Counted from the first letter of the stretch, positions 11,236 to 24,224 are shown. The stretch is DNA of 64,000 bases from Haematobia irritans (GCF_050003625.1 NC_134398.1:19418997-19482996), one strand, 5' to 3'. Numbers and translations: made by a program. The notes: a model not told the origin generated them from the letters alone.

Positions 11236-12220
11236 AAACAAAAATAAAGGCAATATTTGTTTTTTTGTAGTTATAAAATATTTCATTACCAGAATGAAAA
11301 TTTCTTCATGTGAAAATAATCTTCTATTCATCAAAGTACATTAACCTTGAACTTTAGTTTGTTTTTTTCTTCACTGCTTTTTCGCAAAACTTCCATATTG
11401 CAATAGCAAACTATTTTACACTTCAATGTTTCAAAACAAAAATCAATAGCTGAAAATTCCTTAAACATTTCCAACTTCAAACAGGGAAAAACATTACACC
11501 CATATACATTTAAGAATTTTCTACCAAATAACTCCAACCCCTGTTGCATTGCATTAGCCTTAAATGGCCAGACAAATTCTTTCTTATCTAGAAATCTAAA
11601 AAAAACTTCACAAAAATAAAAATAAAAAAACTTTCCCATTATGTTGAACATGCAAAGTAATTTTTCAATGCCATTACAACTTTTGCTGAATTTGTAACTA
11701 TTTCATTGCTTTCTTTTTTTTTTTGGTAATAGCCGTTGCCTTGGAGAGGGCAAAAAATTTACAAAAAAAAAAAATGTTAATTTCCTTTTTTTCCTGGTGA
11801 AATACCTAGAACACAAACGTAATGATGTTGCCAGTGCCAAATGATGGACTCGCACTGATACAACTTTCCCTTGTAAAGCCACACGAAAAAAAAATTGGAT
11901 GAGAATTACTCGTGCCCTAAGACCAGTCAGACATTACCATCACCAGGTGTCAAATTTTTTGGGGAATTTAATAAGGATTTAACAACACCATTTTTTAAGC
12001 TGTTGAAACATTTTGTAGAACATGCAGAATAAGCACAAAAAAGGACGAGCCCTTCACAAAAATGATAATAACAAGGAGACAACATTATGTCCTCAATTTT
12101 GTTCTCCTCGCTTTCAGGAACAAAATAAATGAGTCTGCTGTTAAATATAGAAATGATCATTTATCAAAAAAAAAAAAAAAAAACATAACAAAACAAAACA
12201 AACAACCATTGCAGACCAAA
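11236..12220. other. Unassigned island between minisatellite blocks
   Basis: AT-rich, non-repetitive sequence. Minus-strand frames of 106 residues (11331-11651) and 77 residues (11927-12160) show no recognisable domain, splice context or codon pattern. I see nothing functional. Confidence 0.45.
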
Positions 12221-12224
12221 GCAA

Positions 12225-12660
12225 ACGCTATAAGGTAAGTAAGCTGTTATAAACCATACACCAAAAGAAAAATTAGCATTTAAATTTTCTTAAAAAATGG
12301 AATTTTGACAAAATTTTCTATAGAAATAAAACAAAATTTTCTATAAAAATAAATTTTTACAAAATTTTCTATAAAAATAAAATTTTGAAAAATTTTCTAT
12401 AGAAATGAAATTTTGAAAAAATGTCCGAAATAAAATTTGAAAAAATTTTCTATAGAAATAAAATTTTGAAAAAATTTTCTAAAGAAATAAAATTTTGCAA
12501 AAAACGCTATAAAGTAAGTAAGCTGTTATAAACCATACACCGAAAGAAAAATGAGCATTTAAATTTTCTTAAAAAATAGAATTTTGACAAAATTTTCTAT
12601 AGAAATAAAATTTTGACAAACTTTTTTATAGAAATAAAATTTTGACCAATTTTTCTATAG
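12225..12660 (+). repeat. 277-bp duplicated block spanning unique DNA and minisatellite
   Basis: ACGCTATAAGGTAAGTAAGC, GCTGTTATAAACCATACACC and GCATTTAAATTTTCTTAAAA at about 12228-12300 recur at about 12505-12577 with few changes, each time running directly into 29-bp units. This is a direct duplication of about 277 bp with breakpoints in the minisatellite. Confidence 0.85.
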
Positions 12661-12664
12661 AGAT

Positions 12665-13013
12665 AGGTTGGGTTAGGTTAGGATAGGTGACAGCCCGATG
12701 TATCAGACTCACTTAGACTATTCAGTCCATTGTGATACCACATTGGTGAACTTCTCTCTTATCACTGAGTGCTGCCCGATTCCATGTTTAGCTCAATGAC
12801 AAGGGACCTACTTTTTATAGCCGAGTCCGAACGGCGTTCCACATTGCAGTGAAACCACTTAGAGAAGCTTTGAAACCCTCAGAAATGTCACCAGCATTAC
12901 TGAGGTGGGATAATCCACCGCTGAAAAAGTTTTTGGTAATCGGTCGAAGCAGGAATCGAACCCACGACCTTGTGTATGCAAGGCGGGCATGCTAACCATT
13001 GCACCACAGTGGC
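12665..13013 (-). mobile_element. tRNA-derived SINE, copy 2
   Basis: Reverse-oriented SINE: the GGTTAGGTTAGG tail at the left, and the box B complement GGAATCGAACC and box A region at the right. The first bases of the head (GGGAG) are missing and the copy abuts AAAATTTTGACAAAA on the right, so it landed in the 29-bp array. A clear target duplication cannot be assigned in such repetitive DNA. Confidence 0.92.
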
Positions 13014-15320
13014 AAAATTTTGACAAAATTTTCTACAGAGATAAAATTTTGAAACAATTTTCTATTGAAATAAAATTTTGAAAAAAAAAATATTTTTATA
13101 GAAAATTTTAATTAAATATTTTATGAAATAAAATTTTGACACAATTATCTATAGAAACAAAATTTTGATACAATTTTCTATAGAAATAAAATTTTGGAAA
13201 AAATTTTTTAAACAAATAAAATTAGAATTAAAATTTTGGCAAAATTTTCTATAGAAATAAAATTTTGGCACAATTTTCTATAGACATAACATTTTGACAA
13301 AATTATCTAGGGAAATAAAATATTGAAAAAATTTTCTAAAGAATTAAAATTTTGACAAAATGTTCTATAGGAACAAAATTTTGACAAAATTTTCTATGGA
13401 AATAAAAATTTTACAAAATTTTTTACAGAAATAAAATTTTGCAAAAATTTTCTATAGAAATAAAATTTTGCCAAAATTTTCTATAGAAATAAAATTTTGA
13501 CAAAATTTTCTATGGAAATAAAAATTTTACAAAATTTTTTACAGAAATAAAATTTTCTATAGAAATAAAATTTTGCAAAAATTTTCTATAGAAATAAAAT
13601 TTTGATAAAATTTGTATAGAAAAAAAATTTTGCACAAATTTTCATAGAAATAAAATTTTGACAAAATTTTCTATAGAAATAAAATTTTGACAAAATTTCC
13701 TATTGAAATAAAATTTTGACAAAATTTTGTATAGAAATATAATTTGAATTTTTTTTTATAGAAATAAAATTTTTAAAAACATTTTATAGAAATTTTTACA
13801 AAATTTTCTATAGACATAAAATTTTGGCATAATTTTCTAAAGACATAACATTTTGACAAAATATTCTAGGGAAATAAAATATTGAAAAAATTTTCTATAA
13901 AAATAAAATTTTGACAAAATCTTCTATGGAAATAAAATGTTGACAAAATTTTCTATAGAAATAAAATTTTGACAAAATTTTCTATAGAAATAAAATTTTG
14001 ACAAAATTTTCTATAGAAATAAAATTTTGACAAAATTTTCTATAGAAATAAAATTTTGACAAAATTTTCTATAGAAAAAAATTGTGAAATAATTTGATAT
14101 AGAAATAAAATTTTGAAAAAATGTCCGAAATAAAATTTGAAAAAAATTTTTAAACAAATAAAATTTTGCACAAATTTTCAATAGAATTAAAATTTTGGCA
14201 AAATTTTCTACAGAAATAAAATTTTGAAAAAAATTTTCTATAGAAATAAAATTATGAGAAAATTTTCTATAGAAATATAATTTGAAATTTTTTTTATATA
14301 AATAAAATTTTTAAAAACTTTTTATAGAAATTTTGACAAAATTTTCTATAGACATACAATTTTGGCACAATTTTCTATAGACATAAAATTTTGCAACAAT
14401 TTTCTATAGAAATAAAATTTTGCAAAAATTTTCTTTAGAAATAAAATTTCGACAAAATTTTCTATAGAAATAAAATTCTGAAAACAAAATTGTATAGAAA
14501 TAAAATTTTGCAAAAATTTTCTATCGAAATAAAATTTTGACAAATTTTTCTAGAGAAATAGAATTTTGCAAAAATTTCTATAGAAATAAAATTTTGACAA
14601 AATTTTCTATGGAAATAAAAATTTTACAAAATTTTTTACAGAAATAAAATTTTGCAAAAATTTTCTATAGAAATAAAATTTTGGCAAAATTTTCTATAGA
14701 AATAAAATTTTGGCAAAATTTTCTATAGAAATAAAAGTTTGACAAAATTTTCTATAGAAATAGAATTTTGACAAAATTTTCTATAGAAAAAAAATTTTGC
14801 AAAAATTTCCATAGAAATAAAATTTTGACAAAATTTTCTATGGAAATAAAAATTTTACAAAATTTTTTACAGAAATAAAATTTTTCAAAAATTTTCTATA
14901 GAAATAAAATTTTGACAAAATTTTCTATAGAAATAAAATTTTGACAAAATTTTCTATAGAAATAAAATTTTGACAAAATTTTCTATAGAAATAAAATTTT
15001 GACAAAATTTTCTATAGAAATAAAATTTTAACAAAATTTTCTATAGAAATAAAATTGTGACAAAGTTTTCTATAGAAATAAAATTTTCACAAAATTTTCT
15101 ATAGAAATAACATTTTCACAAAATTTTCTATAGAAAAAAATTGTGACATAATTTTCTATAGAAAAAAATTGTGACATAATTTTCTATAGAAAAAAAATTT
15201 TGACAAAAGTTTCTTAGAAATAAAATTTTGCACTAAATTTTCTATAGAAATAAAATTTTGCAAAAAATTTTCATTAGAAATAAATTTCTGACAAAGTTTT
15301 CTACATAAATAAAAATTAAC
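13014..15320 (+). repeat. 29-bp minisatellite array, second block
   Basis: Same unit and orientation as 8690-11235. The segment 13930-14070 and the segment 14890-15050 contain runs of nearly perfect consecutive units, suggesting recent homogenisation. Flanking units are more diverged. Confidence 0.95.
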
Positions 15321-15903
15321 AATAAAACTTAATTTTAGTATCAATTTAACAACGGGCTGTTTTTCTCTGTGTAGGTAAAATATGCAAAACTCGGACATTA
15401 TACTTTACTACCACCAATCTGTGGAGGGATGAAATGAACAACACAAATTTAAAAAATTCCAAACATAAGAAAATTAACATAATAGACAATCCATTAAGCG
15501 CCTGGGCATGATTAAATGTCAAAGATGACACTTTGGAACGCGGAAGAGGGGGAACACACTCATTTGGAAAAGGGACACTAACACTCAAAAACTAAATATA
15601 TCACAACTTCAAACAACGAATTAGGTACTCCAGATGTTCTAGAATAAAATATGAAACCACTTTAAATTCTCAACAAAGTCATAATTGTTATTTTGGGAAG
15701 AAAATCACTTAGAAATATAGAAACGGATATCAAATTTCATAATTATGGTCCCTTTTTAGAAAAATAAATAGATAAAATACATGTAAGTAATTTTAAACAA
15801 AATTTCCATATATATATATGAAAATTATGAACAACAAATATTAATAAGGAATTTCCTAGAATTTAGACTCTGGGGTTTCGAATACAATCTTGTTTTGTGT
15901 GTA

Positions 15904-15934
<31 letters not shown>

Positions 15935-16800
15935 TTGTTTTGAGAAATATTTTTTCAGATATATATTAAAATCCTATATTTAAAAATATCCATGGTTTTT
16001 GTAAATGGTCTTCGCCTTCTGATTAATACTTTCTTCATTTTATCTTTTCGTAGTTTTTTTTTTTTTTTTTGTAATCTCCATTGAAGCGTTTAACACATCA
16101 TCTTCATTCATAATATCACATATATTTCGAAAGACCCATAACACCAACGTCAGCCACTTCCACCCAAAAGATGCCAAGTCAGATAAATACCGATTTAAAT
16201 GTCCAGACAAATATTCTGTCGATTTTTTTTTTGAACAGGAGTGAAGATTATCCACAAGTGATAAAATGAAGTGGAGAACATAAGGTAGTGGTAAATGTGT
16301 ATAAATTAAAAGGAAATAAAATTGAAGGAGTTATGACTTTGGGGAGAGGATAAATTCGATGATGGGTTAAAAGGCGATTATTTTTGTCAAATATGGGTTT
16401 TTGCGTTTTTTTATATTTCACAGAGAATAAGACATGGAAATCTTGAGGATTTTTTTTTTTCAAAGCAAAATTGAATAAGTGAGAAAAAACTAACTCTATC
16501 GCAAGAAGAAAACTTTTGGTTTGTACAAATTAGGTGCCTTTTCATAGAGATAATAATATAGACAAGCGAACTTTTTGATAATAGAGAGAGAGAGAGAGAA
16601 ATTAACTGAGATTGAATGTTTGGACAGGAGTCATATTGAGAATTTTGTTTCTTTAGTTTAAAGTTAGTTTTTCTTTTTGAATTACGAAAAAAAAAACATT
16701 TTGAATATTTGATACAAAGTATAAATCTTAGATTTAAACTTCCATACTGGCAAGGTAATCCATTGCGGTTTTGGCGCCCATCTATCAGTATAATAAAATA
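15321..16800. other. Unassigned AT-rich stretch with short simple repeats
   Basis: It contains a (TG)n run followed by a T-run at about 15898-15935 and a short (GA)n at 16585-16600. No gene is supported. Confidence 0.45.
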
Positions 16801-16814
16801 TGTTCTGGAAACTA

Positions 16815-17240
16815 TGTTTTTTGGAGGTGCGTGTTTAAATATCTAAAGAAAATAATCTTAAATATCTTACGAAAATTATTTTTTATTTTTTGGATAGTTT
16901 TATTTTAAAAAAATCAAAATTTTAATATTTCCATTATATTTGTTTATCCCGGTCCCGTATCTTGGTAGGTGGGTGTTTAAGTATCTATCCAAAATAATCT
17001 CAAATATCCAACGAAAATTATTATTTTTTTTTTTATTTTTTCAAAACTTTAAATTTTTATTAAAAAAAATCAAAATATTATTTTTTCCATTAAATTTATG
17101 TATGCCTGTCCCGTATCCCGGAAGGTACGCGTTTAACTATCTAACGAAAATTATTTTTGTTTCGAAAATTTAAATTTTTGTTAAAAAAATATTCTAAATA
17201 TTAATTTTTTCATTTTATTTGTGTACCCCGATCGTAGGGC
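16815..17240 (+). repeat. ~150-bp tandem repeat, about three diverged units
   Basis: GGTGCGTGTTTAAATATCTA (16825), GGTGGGTGTTTAAGTATCTA (16967) and GGTACGCGTTTAACTATCTA (17123) are each followed by AACGAAAATTATTTTT-like sequence and a CCCGTATC or CCCGATCG block. Spacing is 142-156 bp. Confidence 0.7.
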
Positions 17241-17731
17241 TATCGAACAAACATTCAATATTAAATTCGTAAAAATTATAACACCTGGTTCATTTGCAGA
17301 GTATGGTACACACGTGTGGCTTTTTCTGGGAGTTTATTTAACAAATGTGAACTGCATAACCTCTACGACAACAGAAGGTATTAAAATTATATTTGTTTTT
17401 ATTTTTTAGGTAAATTACTATTTTTTTTTTTTTATTTACAATTCACATAAACTTATCTATTTGAAAATTTAGATAAATATCCATGGGTGTTTGTATAAAG
17501 CAATTGCGTTATCAGGTTGTGTAAATAACCTTAGGCTTTAACATCTTCATTGTTTATTGGAATTTATTGAATAAATATATACGTTTTTTATGATATCAAT
17601 ATATATAAACAGACAGAGAGAGAGAAAGAGAGCCAAAGGAAATAAGTAATTGACAAATTAATAGAGAGATAAATTAAAGATATTAAAAAAAAAATAAAAA
17701 TTAATACAGAATAAAGCGAATTCAAATAAAA

Positions 17732-18850
17732 CAAGTAAGTAAAGTCTAAAGTCGGGCGGGGCTGACTATATTATACCCTTCACCACCATGTAGACCAACA
17801 TCTGTGTTACCATCTCAACTACTTCAAATTTGCTGGGAGCTATATAAAGGTTGGCATTTCCAGATACAAATACTTATAATGGAGACAATTTTTTGTACTT
17901 CTACAAAATCTCTAGAATTAAAATTGAAATCGGCTAACGCCCTGGAATGAAACACAATGTTAATAAAAAAAGATATGGGGAATATGAGAGAAATTTTGAT
18001 GCAATTGTACAAAAGAGCATTTGCGATTTATCAGGCATACTTATGTATTCGAGATATAGGACAATTTGAGTAATATTTACAATTTTTGCTACTCAGCAGT
18101 GACGATTTGACAAGGATATTGGTTATCTAAATCTGAACCGATTTCAATCAAATTTTGGTAGAATGTCAACTCTACTCTTTATGCAAAATTTCACGTAAAT
18201 CGGTAGTAAACTTTGGCATCTGTGGTCATATAAGTCTAAATCGGACGAGAGATATAAATATATGGGAGCTATATCTAAATCTGAACCGATTTAAATAAAA
18301 TTTACCCAGCATTGGTAGAATGTCAATTCTACTCTTTATGAAAAATTTCACGAAAATCGGTGGTAAACTTTGGCCTCTGGGGTCATGAGTCTAAATCGGG
18401 CGAAAGATATATATGGGAGCTATATCTAAATCTGAAGCGATTTAGCTGATATTTTGCAAGTTTTTCGAGACTCATAAAATATTCGGTTGTACTGAATTTG
18501 AAGAACATCGGTTGATAAACACGCCAATTATGACCAGATCGGGGGTAAATATATATGGCAGCTATATCTAAATCTGAACCGATTTTTTTCCAAAATCAAT
18601 AGCGATTGTCTTTGTCCCAAAAACGGGCCCTATGCCAAATTTGAGGACGATGGGACTTAAATTGCGACCTGTACTTTGCACACAAAAATACATGAACAGA
18701 CAGACAGACGGACATCGCTAAATCGACTCGGAATTTAATTCTAAGACGATCGGTATACTAAACGTTGGGTCTCCGACTTTTCCTTCTTGGCGTTACATAC
18801 AAATACACAAACTTATTATACCCTGTACTACAGTAGTGGTGAAGGGTATA
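17732..18850 (-). mobile_element. HINE family C, near complete
   Basis: Read on the minus strand it starts TATACCCTTCACCAC, has a GTCCGTCTGTCTGTCTGTTC microsatellite (GTCY type) and about four ~150-bp central repeats (GGAGCTATATCTAAATCTGA near 18264 and 18415, related copies near 18126 and 18557). It ends with the GGGCGGGGC/GCCCCGCC region and ACTTACTTG. This is the DINE-1/mini-me plan: TATACCC start, CCGAGTCGAT.TAGC.ATGTCC block, GTCY repeat, central repeats, terminal CTTG. Flanks are T on both sides, compatible with T|T insertion. Confidence 0.75.
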
Positions 18851-18981
18851 AATATATAAAATTCTAATTTATGTGGGGGCTCCGTATTAGAAAGAGAGCC
18901 CCAAATTAAATTTTGTTGCACTTTAAACAAAATCAAAAATATCCTCTAAAAATAAAAAAAAATTCTTAAATTTATTAATAC

Positions 18982-19519
18982 CCCAGCAAAAAAAGCGTCG
19001 CCAAAAAAGTAATGAAAATTTTCTTTTTGGATCCGGAAGTGGTGCAAAATTGACGCAGAATTTAACATGGGCTTGTCATAGGACGGAAGTCATCCATTTC
19101 AACAGCCGTTGCACTGAATTTGCATCACTTTTTTAGCAGTGATCCGGATTCAATGTCTGGATGTAAATTAAAAATTATAAAAATAATTTTTATAATTTTT
19201 AATAATTTTTAATAGATTCTAACGCTTGCCTGAAATGTTTGACCTCAAAAATTTTCAAAAATTCACAATTTTTTCAGATTGGAATTAGCATTTTTTTTTT
19301 TGTCAAAATTTAAATAATTTATACCATTTTATGAATTCTTGCTATATTTTTCACCTACTTGAAACAAAAAATGTTAAAATTACCCATTTAAAATATGAAA
19401 AAAGCATGTTAAAAAAAAATCGAATTAAAAGAACTTTCTGTGTAGTTAAAATAAAGAACATCATTGGGAGTACATCTTCTGGAAGTGCTTTTAAAGTTGT
19501 GCCAAATTTTTTTGCTGGG
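18982..19519 (+). mobile_element. Element E (MITE) copy 1
   Basis: 538 bp, bounded by CCCAGCAAAAAAA and TTTTTTTGCTGGG, an inverted repeat of 13 bp. Internal landmarks are GGATCCGGAAGTGGTGCAAA, GGCTTGTCATAGGACGGAAG, TTTCAACAGCCGTTGCACTG and CATCATTGGGAG. It is flanked by AC on both sides, a 2-bp target duplication. It has no coding capacity and the superfamily is not identified. Confidence 0.88.
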
Positions 19520-19740
19520 ACATTAATTCAATCTTTTAATAGATTAATATAATACCCCAATTCTGTTTTCTTGAAATTTATTGAATAATATATGTACATA
19601 TGTTATTTGATGAAATCGAATAAATATAGTGAGCAAAAGCAAAACGGAAGTGGGTATTTGACAAATGAATTGATAGATTAATTAAAGATATTAGAAAATA
19701 TGTTATCAATAATTGAATCCAATACATAATATGACAATTG

Positions 19741-19796
19741 TCTGAATAGTCTAAGTGAGCCTGAAAATAAATCGGCCTGCCACTTTAACCCAATAC
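19741..19796 (+). mobile_element. Solo SINE-tail fragment 1
   Basis: CTGAATAGTCTAAGTGAGCC, then CTGCCAC and TTTAACC match the last ~60 bp of the SINE, but the preceding SINE body and tRNA head are absent. The body-side variant AAAATAAATCGG is shared with the fragment at 38868, so these form a subfamily rather than random truncations. Confidence 0.7.
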
Positions 19797-19876
19797 AAAA
19801 TTTACTTATACAAAATTTTAATCGAATTCAAAAGTAGGACATACATTTGAGATCCCCATACAAAACTCATAAAGGT

Positions 19877-19877
19877 T

Positions 19878-19908
<31 letters not shown>

Positions 19909-19913
19909 TTACA
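19877..19913 (+). repeat. (TTTA)n microsatellite
   Basis: About nine consecutive TTTA units. Confidence 0.95.
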
Positions 19914-20873
19914 ATTCTAAAAACTATAATAAACATTAAAGCTTTATCTACAAAGGCTATTGGCTTACAACTGAAGAGGAAAAGTTTTAAGATATATTTG
20001 AAAAAATGAGTTTTTTCTTCCCATTTAACAATTGAAATAAAAAATTTCTTCAATGCTAAAAACAAACTCCCATATTCATAGAAAAATTAAATCAAACTTA
20101 ATAAAATCAACTTTTTTTTTAAAATACACCAAGTAAGCTTTATCTTCATCAAAAATCCCATCTAAATTATAGTAATCCCCTTTTATGAAAAACACAAACT
20201 AATTTTAAAAATTGTTATAACATTTCCCCTCTTATACTAAATAAACTAATGCTGAGAAAATGAAGTGTGAACATAAGGTTGAATGTATTCATTCCATTCA
20301 AAAGGGACTACTATCTTCCCACTTTTGTATTTATTTCTTAATCAAATTTAATTTTCACAATCATTTCATATACAAAAATGCATTTATTTATATCTGAAGA
20401 TAAAAAAAACCTATGTTACAGATTAAATTTTTGAAAATCATTTAATTTGTTTCTGTTTTTTCTTCGGCTTCTTTTTTTATTGCCAATGATGCTGCATGCA
20501 TTGTTTTAAAACCTATCAAGTTGGGAGTGTGTGTGTGTTAACTTGTTTCCGACAATGGCTTTACCACAATTTATTCATAACATTTCAACACAATGTTTAT
20601 TTTCATCTTATCTCTGATATGAAAATAAGCCAAACTACAAGCAGAGGACCAGATATGGAAAATATACATACAATGAAATATATATACACATGAAAAAAAA
20701 GGATTGTGATATTTTTTGAAAGGTTTGTAGTAATTCAATAAAAATTGGAATTAGATTAATATGAAAATGGGTTTTTCAATAATTTTTGTTTTTTTTTTTT
20801 TTGGAAAATTTTTAATTAGAATTACATTTTTCGTCATTACTAGAAATGAAGAAAATTTTTTACCAAATGTTGT
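19914..20873. other. Unassigned AT-rich stretch
   Basis: No gene or recognised repeat. A 65-residue frame at 20496-20693 has no supporting feature. Confidence 0.45.
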
Positions 20874-20935
20874 AGGTTAAAGTGGCAGCCCGATTAAGTT
20901 CAGGCTCATTTAGACTATTCAGTTCATTGTGTAGG
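20874..20935 (-). mobile_element. Solo SINE-tail fragment 2
   Basis: GGTTAAAGTGGCAGCCCGAT, then TTTAGACTATTCAGTTCATT is the reverse complement of the SINE 3' end without body or head. It sits 8 bp left of the TTAA that flanks the piggyBac-type MITE. Confidence 0.75.
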
Positions 20936-20943
20936 TGACTTAA

Positions 20944-21460
20944 CCCTTTCACTTCCGAATAAAACCTAATGTTAAAAACTTTAATTTTTCCTCTGTTTCT
21001 ACTTGTACTAACAGCATGTAGAAAAAATAATGCAATTTTGAAGGCCTACCTCAATTATTTATAAAGCTATGTGTGCTTGTTTTGAAAACTTAATTCTGGA
21101 ATTGTGACCAAATGGTCATACGAAACTAAATGTTATTTGGCCTGTAATGTATGTTGACGTATGGGGAAAAAATCAAAAAAGAATCTGCAATAACATAGGC
21201 TATAGTTTTTATATGAAAATCCGTTTACTAGAGACGTACTGTCGAAAAATTGTCTCAAAATTGTGTATTTTTCGTTTATTGTCAAGAAATGTTATGAAAA
21301 TACATTTTAGTGCCCAGCAATATGGAAAATATTTATAGCTTATTTAGATAAGAGCCTCTCCTTTAAAATATCATAGAGAAATAAATCGAAACTAAGTAGG
21401 GAGTTAGAGTTTGGAGTCGTTTTCGAATGTCCTCTATAGTGGACATCTGTAGTGAAAGGG
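20944..21460. mobile_element. piggyBac-type MITE (517 bp) flanked by TTAA
   Basis: The ends are CCCTTTCACTTCCGA and, inverted, CCCTTTCACTACAGA (13 of 15 matched). TTAA lies immediately outside both (20940-20943, 21461-21464). TTAA duplication and CCC-starting termini are the hallmarks of the piggyBac superfamily. The interior is AT-rich; a 63-residue frame at 21147-21338 shows no transposase features, so it is non-autonomous. A diverged left-end copy is at 28172-28262. Confidence 0.85.
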
Positions 21461-21464
21461 TTAA

Positions 21465-22040
21465 TTAGTATCGATATATATTAAATGGCTTTAGCAGATC
21501 TTCCTTTTCTATACATTCTGATTTGTACTATGATGTACGCTTTTTATCATTTCGGTAACCAAAACGTACCAAATTAAATTAATTCCTTTTGGTTGTAATA
21601 GAGGATCTTAACAAGTACTTTTTGCCCAATTTCAAATTTTTCAGCTGCTCTTCTCAGATATAAATTTAGCATATACAAATCCGAAAAATGCTGCTATGTC
21701 ATGCAAATCTATCACTAACAACCATTCAACAGAAGCATAAATTTGAGTACAGTTCATTTTGTACGTTTTTTTAGTACAAAAAGGTACAAATTTCGAAAAT
21801 ATTGCCTTATCATATATATCTTTGCACTCATTTCCTTCGATAGCAAAACGTACACAAAAAAATAATTTTTTTCTCCGAACCGAAATTTTTTGACCAAGGA
21901 AGTTTTCTCTTGTTGGTAAAGTTGTCCATTCTCTCATTCATTGGTCACAATTTTTGCTTCCTAAAAAGGAACTTTTGTTTGCTGCTATTTTATTGTACTC
22001 ACTATGATAACCTTCTCTAAAATTACACAAATTTAAATTT
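21465..22040. other. Unassigned stretch
   Basis: AT-rich. A minus-strand 98-residue frame at 21641-21937 has no recognisable domain. Nothing else is supported. Confidence 0.4.
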
Positions 22041-23648
22041 GCCTATTTTTTTATTTATATTTATAAAAAGTATTTCAAATTATACACGGAATTTAACGAA
22101 TTATAGAATAAAATTAGACGAACAAATAATTTCAAGATTTCCACTTCATTTACAATATTGGAATACTTGATTTGAATCTGCATTTTAATAAATTTTTTCT
22201 GAGTTATATATTTTATTTTATTTTATTATTTTATTTTAATTTATTTTTTATTTTATTTAATATAATTTTAATTTATATAAATTAATTTAATTTTGTTTTT
22301 TATTTTTTGTTTTATTTTATTTATTTTATTTTATTTTTTTATTTTTTTTATTTTATTTTATTTTATTTTATTTTATTTCATATTATTTTATTTTTTTTAT
22401 TTTATAAAATTTTATTTATTGAATTATATAACAATACAACAATATTAGTATCTTAAATATCATTAAATTAATTTATTTGCTTGTACTTTACAGTACCCTC
22501 TATTCTAAGCTTCTTCAAAATTACTCAAATTTAATTTTTTATGTTTTTTATTTATATTTATAAGGGGTATTTTAAATTATACGCATTATTCAAAGATTTC
22601 TAGAATAAAATTAGACGCAGAAATTTCAAGATTTCCCCTTCAGGTTCAAACACGGATCACTTGAGTTGAAGCTGAATTTGAATAATCTATTGTCTTATAA
22701 TTATTTTTTTTAATTATTTAGTTTATTTCATTTTATATAATATTATTTATATAATTTTAATGTTATTTTATTTTCTTTTATCTTATTTTGTTCTTTTTTA
22801 AAATTTTATTTTATTTTAATTTGTTTTATTTTATAAAATTTTATTTTTTTTATTTTATTTCATTTATTGTTTTTTATTTATATTTATAAGGGGTATTTTA
22901 AATTATACGCGTTATTCAAAGATTTCTAGAACAAAATTAGACAAACACGGACCACTTGATTTGAAGCATTTCAATAATCTTTTGTCTTATAATTAATTTT
23001 TTTTTCTGAGTTATTTAGTTTATTTCATTTTATTTTATTTTATATAATATTATTTATATAATTTTAATGTTATTTTATTTTCTTTTATCTTATTTTGTTT
23101 TTTTTTTATAATTTTATTTTATTTTAATTTGTTTTATTTTATAAAATTTTATTTTTTTTTGTATATTATTTCATTTATTGAATTATATACCAAAACAACA
23201 AGATTATTATCTTATATATCATTAAATTAATTTGCTGGTATTTTATAGTACTCGTATATTATAGTACTTTGCTGGTATTTTATAGTACTCTAGCATAGCG
23301 AGCTTCTCCAAAATTACTCGAATTTAAATTTTTATGTTTTTTTTATTTATACTTATATGGGTGTATTTCACATTATAAGCGGAATTTAAAGATTTCTAGA
23401 ATAAAATTAGACGCAGAAATGCCAAGATTCCCCTTCAGGTACAAAAATGGAACACTTGATTTGAAGCTGCATTTCAATAATCTCTTGTCCTATAATTAAT
23501 TAACTTTTTTTGGTTTTTATTTATAAGGGGTATTTCAAATTATACGCGGAATTCGAAGATTTCTAGAATGAAATTAGACGCAGAAATTTCAAGGTTTCCT
23601 CTTCAGGTATAAACATGAAACACTTGATTTGAAGGTGCGTTTCAATAA

Positions 23649-24224
23649 CCCAACAAAAAAAGAGTCGCCAAAAAAGTAATGAAAATGTTATTTTTGGATC
23701 CGGAAGTGGTGCAAAATTGACGCAGAAGCGATGAATATAAGATGGGCTTGTCATAGGACGGAAGTCCTCCATTTCAACAGCCGTTGCACTGAATTTGAAT
23801 TGCTTCTTTAGGTGTGATCCGAATTCAATGGTTTGGATGTAAATTAAAAAATTCTGTGATATTTTGTCACATAAAATTTTTTTTATATTTTTTTATAATT
23901 TTTAATGGATTCTAACGCTTGTCGGAAACGTTTGACCTCAAATATTTTCAAAAATTCAAAATTTTTTCAAATTGGATTTAGCGTTTTTTTTTCGACAAAA
24001 TTTAAAGGATTTCTACTATTTTATGAATTCTTACTCTGTTTTTAACCTATTTGAAACAAAAAAGTTAAAATTACCCATTAAAAGTATGAAAAAACCATTA
24101 TATAAAAAATTGAATTAAAAGAACTTCCTGGGTAGTTAAAATAAAGAACATCATTGGGAGTGCATCTTCGGGAAGTGCTTTTAAAGTTGTGCGTTTGGAA
24201 GAACTTCCAAATTTTTTTGCTGGG
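23649..24224 (+). mobile_element. Element E copy 2
   Basis: 576 bp, CCCAACAAAAAAA to TTTTTTTGCTGGG. It is inserted in a satellite unit whose uninterrupted form (near 23473) reads TTTCAATAATCTCTTG. The flanks are TTTCAATAA on the left and AATCTCTT on the right, so AA is duplicated. Confidence 0.88.
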
